DNA from: Euryarchaeota archaeon UBA257
Lineage (GTDB): Archaea; Thermoplasmatota; Poseidoniia; Poseidoniales; Thalassarchaeaceae
Reading direction: 5' to 3'
Assembly (NCBI GenBank): GCA_002498985.1
Contig: DAJO01000059.1
Coordinates: 1 to 9,615 of the forward strand
DNA: 9,615 nt
Position 1 is the stretch's first letter; each line of letters begins with the position of its first letter. This document shows, one piece after another, positions 5,219 through 9,615 of this stretch. Both the position numbers and the translations under genes were made by a program. Below the pieces are notes generated by a model. The model worked only from the letters and a program-made list of their open reading frames with translations, did not search any database and had not been told where the DNA came from.

Positions 5219-6358
5219 ATGGGTGACGGTAAACTGGTAAGGACTCCTCTCTATGATAATCATTTAGAAGCAGGAGCGAATATAGTAGATTTTCATGGCT
5301 TTGAGCTTCCAATTTGGTATACTTCAATCCAAGAAGAGCATATGTCTTGCAGGAATAAATCCGGTCTATTTGATGTTTCACATATGGGCTTTTTCGAGTT
5401 TGAAGGTGATGGAGTACTTTCATGGCTAAATTCAATAGGTACTCAACAGTTTATTAACTTCACAAGTGGTAAATGTGGTTACACACATTTTCTTGACGAA
5501 AGTGGGCACATAATTGATGATATGATTTTCGCAATAAATTCCGAAAAAAGTGTTTTTGGGGTTCCTAACGCCTCTATGATTTCTACAATGTGGAAATGGT
5601 TCAATTCAAAACTTCCAAAAGATGGTTCAGTTAGAATTAACGACATGTCAAATGAAACTAGCATTATCGCCCTGCAGGGCCCCGAATCAATTTCAATATT
5701 GAGAGATGTTTTAGGTCAAGAGAATACTGTTTCCAGATTTTCATGCCAGGATATCGGCAAGAATGACTTAGGTATTACCGGATGGATTCAAGGAACAGGC
5801 TACACGGGTGAAAGAGGTGTCGAGATATTCATCCCTAATGGACAAGCTTCAATTCTCTGGAATTCTCTAATCAATTCGGGGGCTATTCCAGTAGGATTAG
5901 GGGCAAGAGATACTCTTAGATTGGAAAAAGGATATCTTCTTTCTGGACAAGATTTTCTTTGGCCTGGCCTGGGTATTAAGCCAGAAATACAAATTCCAGA
6001 AGGTTTTCTTTCTCGAAATTCTGTTGAGACAAATGTCCCCTTTGGATTAAATATAGATCATGATTTCATTGGAAAAGAATCGGTAATTGAATCTTTAAGT
6101 TCAGGTGCTAGATGGCTCGGGTTAGTCTGCCAGGAAAGGGGTCCTAATCCTCGACCTGGGCATATGGTATTTGATGGCCCAGGTGATTCTGCAAAAAAAG
6201 TAGGTTATGTAACAAGCGGAGGGCCATCTCCAAGTTTGAATAAAACAGGCATTGCAATGGGTTATTTCGAAGAAGTATCTTTAGGGCAAGAGTTGTGGAT
6301 ACAAGCAAGTAGTCGCAGAAGAGTCAAATCTATTGTTGTACAAACACCCTTCATTTAG
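5219..6358 (+). CDS. gcvT: Glycine cleavage system T protein (aminomethyltransferase)
   Basis: GcvT transfers the methylene group from aminomethyl-lipoyl GcvH to tetrahydrofolate (or the archaeal equivalent carrier), releasing ammonia. From the ATG at 5219 the protein has 379 residues, near the family norm. Visible family blocks: RTPLYDNHLEAGANIVDFHGFELPIWY (8-34), FDVSHMGFFEFEG (51-63), GHIIDDMIF (97-104) with D101 at the catalytic aspartate position, ALQGPES (151-157), GTGYTGERGVEIF (192-204), GARDTLRLEKGYLLSGQD (228-245), DFIGKES (282-288), and C-terminal GYVTSGGPSPSLNKTGIAMGY (329-349). A TTG at 5192 would add nine residues (MHPFLFERG) not seen at the start of the family. Residues 246-272 look unusual: longer than normal, replacing the usual short TPLEAGL segment. 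The partner gcvPA lies 2.6 kb downstream on the same strand; gcvH, gcvPB and lpd are not in view. Confidence 0.94.
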   Translation: MGDGKLVRTPLYDNHLEAGANIVDFHGFELPIWYTSIQEEHMSCRNKSGLFDVSHMGFFEFEGDGVLSWLNSIGTQQFINFTSGKCGYTHFLDESGHIIDDMIFAINSEKSVFGVPNASMISTMWKWFNSKLPKDGSVRINDMSNETSIIALQGPESISILRDVLGQENTVSRFSCQDIGKNDLGITGWIQGTGYTGERGVEIFIPNGQASILWNSLINSGAIPVGLGARDTLRLEKGYLLSGQDFLWPGLGIKPEIQIPEGFLSRNSVETNVPFGLNIDHDFIGKESVIESLSSGARWLGLVCQERGPNPRPGHMVFDGPGDSAKKVGYVTSGGPSPSLNKTGIAMGYFEEVSLGQELWIQASSRRRVKSIVVQTPFI

Positions 6359-6403
6359 AACCCTATAGTTTGCTAATTATGACGGGGTAAGTATCATGTT
6401 TGC

Positions 6404-7966
6404 ATGCCCTCACGCATACGCATGGCTATATCCGATAAACTAGTTGCCGCTGCAATGAAAAACCTTGAAAAGTTATTAATCAGCAAAGGTCTCAATGCAG
6501 AAGGAATGATTTCAAAGTTTGATTTCGATGGTGATGGAGAAATTAATATTGATGAGTTTGATAATGGTTTAGAAGAGCTTACTGGCAGCCGAGCTCCTCG
6601 TTCTTATTTACAACCTATTTTTTCTGCTATCGATCAAGATGGAAGTGGAAAATTATCTTCCAATGAATTGATGGCTCTCTTAGGGATTGAGAATAAAACT
6701 ATGATAAGTTCTTCATCTTTAGTTATTTCAAATCATGTTAAAGAAAAGTATAATGGAGAATATAGGTTACAATCTAGTAAGATTAATGGTAAAAATTGGT
6801 ATCTAAACTCTAATGGCTGTAGATTATATTTTTACAATGCTAATGAGGGGGGTGCTCCATCTTGGAGTTTGGATGATAGAGAGCAAGATGGTAGTAATGA
6901 TTGGTATGGCGGTGGCTGGACTAGAGTTCCAGCCGATGGAAATATTCCAGTAGGTTCACGTCGATTTGTAGGTGCTGGAAAAATTACTATTCTAGTTAAT
7001 GAAGTAAGTTCAGAGAATGATACCTCTGAGGATTCAGAAGATGAAGAACCAGATATGGTCTCAATGGTAGAGAATTGGTCACTTGAATTAGGGCAAATGC
7101 TTGAAAATCCAGAGAGCGATGAAGCTATTGATTCGATTAAACTTTCAATGGATGAAAAATTTGAATCTGAAGTTAGTCAACTGCCTTTGGTAACCCGAGC
7201 TCCTGCTAGAGCAATTTGGAAAATTAAGTCAGACGCCGTTGTCACTATTGCTAAAACTAAATTATCAAATGATAATGCAAAAATTGTAGCGGGTTTAGGT
7301 ATTGCCGGTGCAGCAGTTGGTGCGCTATCAACTATCGATATGGAATCTAAAAAAGAAGAAAATGCAATGGAATCTAAATCTGAAACAGATATGTCTATCT
7401 CAGAAAATGAAGAGACTCTAGAATCTAGTGATTCTTGGCCTGAATCCAACCGGGTCGAAGTCCCTGATAGAGTAGAAACAGTTTCTCAAGAAAGTTCTGA
7501 ACATTCGGCAGAAACACATGAGGTTGAAATTCCAGATAGAGTCGAGTTACCTGAAAGAGTTTCAGTTAGTGAGCCTCTTTCAAAACCATTTACAGATGAA
7601 AACACTTCAGATACAAATATTTCTGAATCAGACGCCACAAGCATTTCTTTAGAAGAAATAATTATTCAGATGAATGGAGCAAGATTCTTGAATGAACAGA
7701 AAGAACTTATTACAGGATTTAAAGGTAGTTTATTCGAATTATCATTCAGAGTAAATACAGTAGATCGTACATTTGGAATTGGAATTTCCGATGAATATAG
7801 GAGAGGAAATACCTTACATGTAACTTCTGGAATACACGATATTGAAGTAAGAATGGTTAATGATTACGATACTAGTAAGATATTAACAGGCACTGAAATG
7901 TCTTTACAAGTCTCAGTCGATTCATGGAACGGGATTAGAAAAAGATTGATAGTAAATTCTATCTAA
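6404..7966 (+). CDS. EF-hand calcium-binding multidomain protein of unknown function
   Basis: The 520-residue acidic protein opens with a pair of canonical EF-hands. Loop 1 has ligands D40, D42, D44, E46, N48 and E51; loop 2 has D77, D79, S81, K83, S85 and E88. About residues 114-198 form a Trp/Gly/Tyr-rich domain (YNGEYRLQ, WYLNSNGCRLYFYNANEGG, SWSLDD, DWYGGGW) that looks like a compact beta domain; I cannot name it. A helical region (220-290) follows, then a short Gly/Ala-rich hydrophobic stretch (IVAGLGIAGAAVGALS, 294-309) and a Ser/Glu-rich linker (311-417) with repeats VEVPDRVE (351-358), VEIPDRVE (374-381) and LPERV (382-386). A beta-rich C-terminal domain spans 418-520. No Shine-Dalgarno site precedes the ATG; AATTAT at 6375-6380 would suit a leaderless start. 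ATG at 6422 is an alternative. No N-terminal signal peptide is seen. Calcium binding is well supported; the biological role is unknown. Confidence 0.88.
   Translation: MPSRIRMAISDKLVAAAMKNLEKLLISKGLNAEGMISKFDFDGDGEINIDEFDNGLEELTGSRAPRSYLQPIFSAIDQDGSGKLSSNELMALLGIENKTMISSSSLVISNHVKEKYNGEYRLQSSKINGKNWYLNSNGCRLYFYNANEGGAPSWSLDDREQDGSNDWYGGGWTRVPADGNIPVGSRRFVGAGKITILVNEVSSENDTSEDSEDEEPDMVSMVENWSLELGQMLENPESDEAIDSIKLSMDEKFESEVSQLPLVTRAPARAIWKIKSDAVVTIAKTKLSNDNAKIVAGLGIAGAAVGALSTIDMESKKEENAMESKSETDMSISENEETLESSDSWPESNRVEVPDRVETVSQESSEHSAETHEVEIPDRVELPERVSVSEPLSKPFTDENTSDTNISESDATSISLEEIIIQMNGARFLNEQKELITGFKGSLFELSFRVNTVDRTFGIGISDEYRRGNTLHVTSGIHDIEVRMVNDYDTSKILTGTEMSLQVSVDSWNGIRKRLIVNSI
7454..7561 (+). 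repeat. Degenerate PDRVE peptide repeats in the EF-hand gene
   Basis: Codons 351-358 encode VEVPDRVE, 374-381 VEIPDRVE and 382-386 LPERV. The DNA copies differ at third positions, so the repeats are old or kept at the protein level. They lie in the acidic, probably disordered linker and could be docking motifs or simple spacers. Confidence 0.5.
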
Positions 7967-8802
7967 GCAACTTCAAAAGATTCTTCTATCATTTCATCAA
8001 GACTAATTCTCGGTCTAAAACCGAGCCTCTCCTCCAATACCCAAGCATCTACGAGCCCGAATACTTCGTCATCATCGCTTTGATTTAATTCAATTTCACA
8101 ACCAGTTTTTGAATTATATATATTTGCTAGATCCAGCATAGAAATCCCTTTTCCAGAACCCACTGCTATTTCTTCCCTAGTTAATGGGGGGTTTTCGATT
8201 ATTCCGCCAATCACTTGTATTAGGTCTTCAATATGGATAAAATCTTTCGGACTAGAGCCATCACCTGGGACATTGATCCATCCTATTTGACATTCTCTAG
8301 CCCAGCGATGTAATATACCATTCCCGGGTGGTCCCGAAAGTGGGACACCTTGTACATTTGATGCTCTAATAACGCTAACAGGTTTTTCAGAATATGCCCT
8401 ATCTAATGCGTTTTCTTCCATCCATAACTGACCTTCTGCTGCTGTATCTCGAGGTGCTAATGTAGAATCCAGACCATAAAATGGTTCTCCCGGCTCCCAT
8501 TGTGGATGAACTCTAAGTGTCCCTACTATAATTAGGTGGATACTTCCATGCCTATCTACGGCATCTAGAATAGGTCTTGCTGCATTCATCATTTCCAATT
8601 TAGTTTGTCTATCATTTCTTTCGAATGACGACTCAACTGGCCTAGAATTAATATGTATTAGTGCGCTACAAGGAGTTAGTAAAGCATCAATAGTTAACTG
8701 ATCTTTAATGGCTTCATCAGGGATTATTACTGCAGCATCCCCTAACATTTCCACTATGTATGGGGCAACAAAAGTATCTGACGCAGTGATGGCAACCTTC
8801 AT
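7963..8802 (-). CDS. Degenerate extended SDR (NAD-dependent epimerase/dehydratase-like protein)
   Basis: The 279-residue protein follows the extended-SDR epimerase plan: an N-terminal beta-alpha unit (MKVAIT...), LIHINSRP (48-55) at the position after beta-4, HLIIVGTLRVHP (89-100), VSVIRASNVQG (142-152), the late block VPGDGSSPKDFIHIEDL (178-194), and a C-terminal GFRPRISLDEMIEESF (261-276). The key motifs are altered. The TGxxGxxG loop reads TASDTFVA with A7, T10 and A13 in place of the three glycines, and no YxxxK is present; the expected place reads T120...G124. It may bind a different ligand or act without oxidoreductase chemistry. The ATG has GAGGT 8 nt upstream at 8811-8815. Its stop overlaps the stop of the EF-hand gene tail-to-tail, and it is divergent from gcvPA. 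Fold assignment is good; substrate unknown. Confidence 0.85.
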   Translation of the reverse strand: MKVAITASDTFVAPYIVEMLGDAAVIIPDEAIKDQLTIDALLTPCSALIHINSRPVESSFERNDRQTKLEMMNAARPILDAVDRHGSIHLIIVGTLRVHPQWEPGEPFYGLDSTLAPRDTAAEGQLWMEENALDRAYSEKPVSVIRASNVQGVPLSGPPGNGILHRWARECQIGWINVPGDGSSPKDFIHIEDLIQVIGGIIENPPLTREEIAVGSGKGISMLDLANIYNSKTGCEIELNQSDDDEVFGLVDAWVLEERLGFRPRISLDEMIEESFEVA

Positions 8803-8810
8803 TCTAACGT

Positions 8811-8815
8811 ACCTC
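8811..8815 (-). promoter_or_regulatory. Ribosome-binding site of the SDR-like gene
   Basis: The minus strand reads GAGGT 8 nt before the ATG at 8802, which supports that start. The remainder of the 123-bp gap to gcvPA holds no clear TATA box on either strand; TCTATACA on the minus strand (8858-8865) is a weak candidate. Confidence 0.5.
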
Positions 8816-8913
8816 GACTACTTCCTAAACAATAAGAGGATATCGGTTAGATGTATAGATTCCACCAACGAACAATTAAGTCATTATTTGGTATCCAGAA
8901 AGTGTAAGGAACC

Positions 8914-8919
8914 GGTGAT
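8914..8919 (+). promoter_or_regulatory. Ribosome-binding site of gcvPA
   Basis: GGTGAT is an exact match to the complement of the 16S rRNA 3' end (ATCACC) and lies 6 nt before the ATG at 8926, fixing the start of the gene. Confidence 0.7.
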
Positions 8920-8925
8920 AGGCTT

Positions 8926-9615
8926 ATGGATCAACTACCCAATTTAGGTCGCGAACACGAAATGCTCTCTGTAATGGGGCTAAATTCAATAGAAGAACTG
9001 TTTTCTAATATTCCTGAAGGAGTTAGAAGAAAGAAACCTCTCCCTCTTCCGGACCCTCAGTCTGAAGAAGAAATCTGGAGGGACGCCCAGCATCTCCTTG
9101 GTTCCAATATTGATCTAGACTCAAGGCCTTCTTTCTTGTCTGCCGGTCTTTCAAGAAACTTTGTTCCAACTATGGTGGGGATGTTAGCAACTCGAGGTGA
9201 ATTCTTGACTTCTTATACGCCCTATCAGGCAGAAGTCAGTCAAGGAATGCTTCAGGCCATGTGGGAGTTCCAAACAATGATTTCTGAGTTAGTAAATTTA
9301 CCAATATCTAACGTTAGTATGTATGATGCATCTACTTCTGCTGCTGAAGCACTTACTTGCGCAATAAGAGTTCATAATAAAAAAGCTATTCAGAAAGATA
9401 CAATATATGTTTCTGAACTAGTTCCACCTCATAGAATGTCTGTAATTGAAAATTATGTCCAAGGTTCTGGAATTAATTTACATATACTCAAACATGATGG
9501 AAATGGTCATTTAGATATCAATGCAGCATCCATCGCTAATGGTTCATGTGCGGTTTATGTTGAACAACCTAACTCATTTGGAATATTGGATGAAGGTTTA
9601 ATGAGGCTCAAGGAA
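8926..9615 (+). CDS. gcvPA: Glycine dehydrogenase (decarboxylating) subunit 1, P-protein alpha (partial, runs off right edge)
   Basis: The open frame starts at an ATG behind a strong GGTGAT site and continues to the window end (230 codons; full-length homologues are about 450 residues, so roughly half is missing). The P-protein decarboxylates glycine and passes the aminomethyl group to lipoyl-GcvH; in this two-subunit type, GcvPA pairs with GcvPB, which normally carries the PLP lysine. Visible signatures: EEIWRDAQHL (48-57), FLSAGLSRNFVPTMVGMLATRGEFLTSYTPYQAEVSQGMLQAMWEFQTMISELVNLP (about 70-126), SMYDASTSAAEALTCAIR (131-148) and VYVEQPNSFGILD near 212-224. The family block FLxAG...YTPYQ.E.SQG is nearly textbook. 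The beginning is shared with GcvT chemistry upstream at 5219. It is divergent from the SDR-like gene; gcvPB probably follows outside the window. Confidence 0.95.
   Translation, partial: MDQLPNLGREHEMLSVMGLNSIEELFSNIPEGVRRKKPLPLPDPQSEEEIWRDAQHLLGSNIDLDSRPSFLSAGLSRNFVPTMVGMLATRGEFLTSYTPYQAEVSQGMLQAMWEFQTMISELVNLPISNVSMYDASTSAAEALTCAIRVHNKKAIQKDTIYVSELVPPHRMSVIENYVQGSGINLHILKHDGNGHLDINAASIANGSCAVYVEQPNSFGILDEGLMRLKE

Noticed and set aside
5118..5435. Minus-strand 105-codon frame over the gcvT start
   Set aside because: It lies antisense to the conserved N-terminal blocks of gcvT and crosses the tfb/gcvT promoter region; the protein has no recognisable pattern.
7177..7449. Minus-strand 90-codon Ser/Asp-rich frame within the EF-hand gene
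   Set aside because: It is the antisense shadow of the Ser/Glu-rich linker; such composition opens frames on the opposite strand by codon bias.
8803..8925. Glycine riboswitch before gcvPA
   Set aside because: The gap is only 123 bp. It shows no tandem aptamer-like conserved blocks and no stable stems beyond scattered CGGTT/AACCG pairing, and glycine riboswitches are essentially bacterial.
8708..8947. Plus-strand 79-codon frame across the SDR-like gene start and gcvPA start
   Set aside because: It overlaps the conserved N-terminus of the SDR-like protein and the gcvPA ribosome-binding site and start. The translated sequence has no family features.

Overview
The window looks archaeal. It encodes a TFB (archaeal TFIIB homologue) with Zn-ribbon and two cyclin folds. 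Its best promoter is an archaeal TATA box (TTTAAATA), and its ribosome-binding sites are of the GGTGAT/GAGGT type. The DNA is AT-rich, genes are tightly packed with short gaps, and bacterial-style genes (SufS/SufE, glycine cleavage, extended SDR) sit beside archaeal information-processing genes. That mix, plus acidic Glu/Ser-rich proteins, suggests a marine planktonic euryarchaeon such as Marine Group II/III (Poseidoniia, Thermoplasmatota). The lineage is an inference; no rRNA is present to test it.

Left part (1-3327, minus strand): one likely transcription unit reads sufS (cysteine desulfurase), sufE (sulfur acceptor), sufT (MIP18/DUF59 Fe-S assembly factor), then a large gene that runs off the left edge. 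The last gene has a signal-anchor, an Ycf48-like beta-propeller and at least two membrane segments that resemble the start of an ABC amino-acid permease. SufS and SufE release and carry sulfur from cysteine and SufT helps Fe-S maturation; no SufBCD scaffold gene is in view.

Centre (3328-5218): an intergenic region of about 100 bp holds a shared TATA-like element and a perfect 6+6 bp inverted repeat. It separates sufS from a divergent plus-strand SLOG/YspA-like gene. A 39-codon membrane-protein ORF follows and ends one base before the convergent stop of tfb. The tfb gene has a clear TATA box and ribosome-binding site.

Right part (5219-9615): gcvT (aminomethyltransferase) is followed by a multidomain EF-hand protein of unknown function. 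This converges, with overlapping stop codons, on a gene for a degenerate extended SDR lacking the usual cofactor and catalytic motifs. Divergent from that gene is gcvPA, the first subunit of the glycine decarboxylase P-protein, cut by the right edge. GcvT and GcvPA belong to the same glycine cleavage system, so this side is a glycine/one-carbon locus interrupted by two genes of unknown role. No tRNA, rRNA, CRISPR array, IS element or phage gene was seen.
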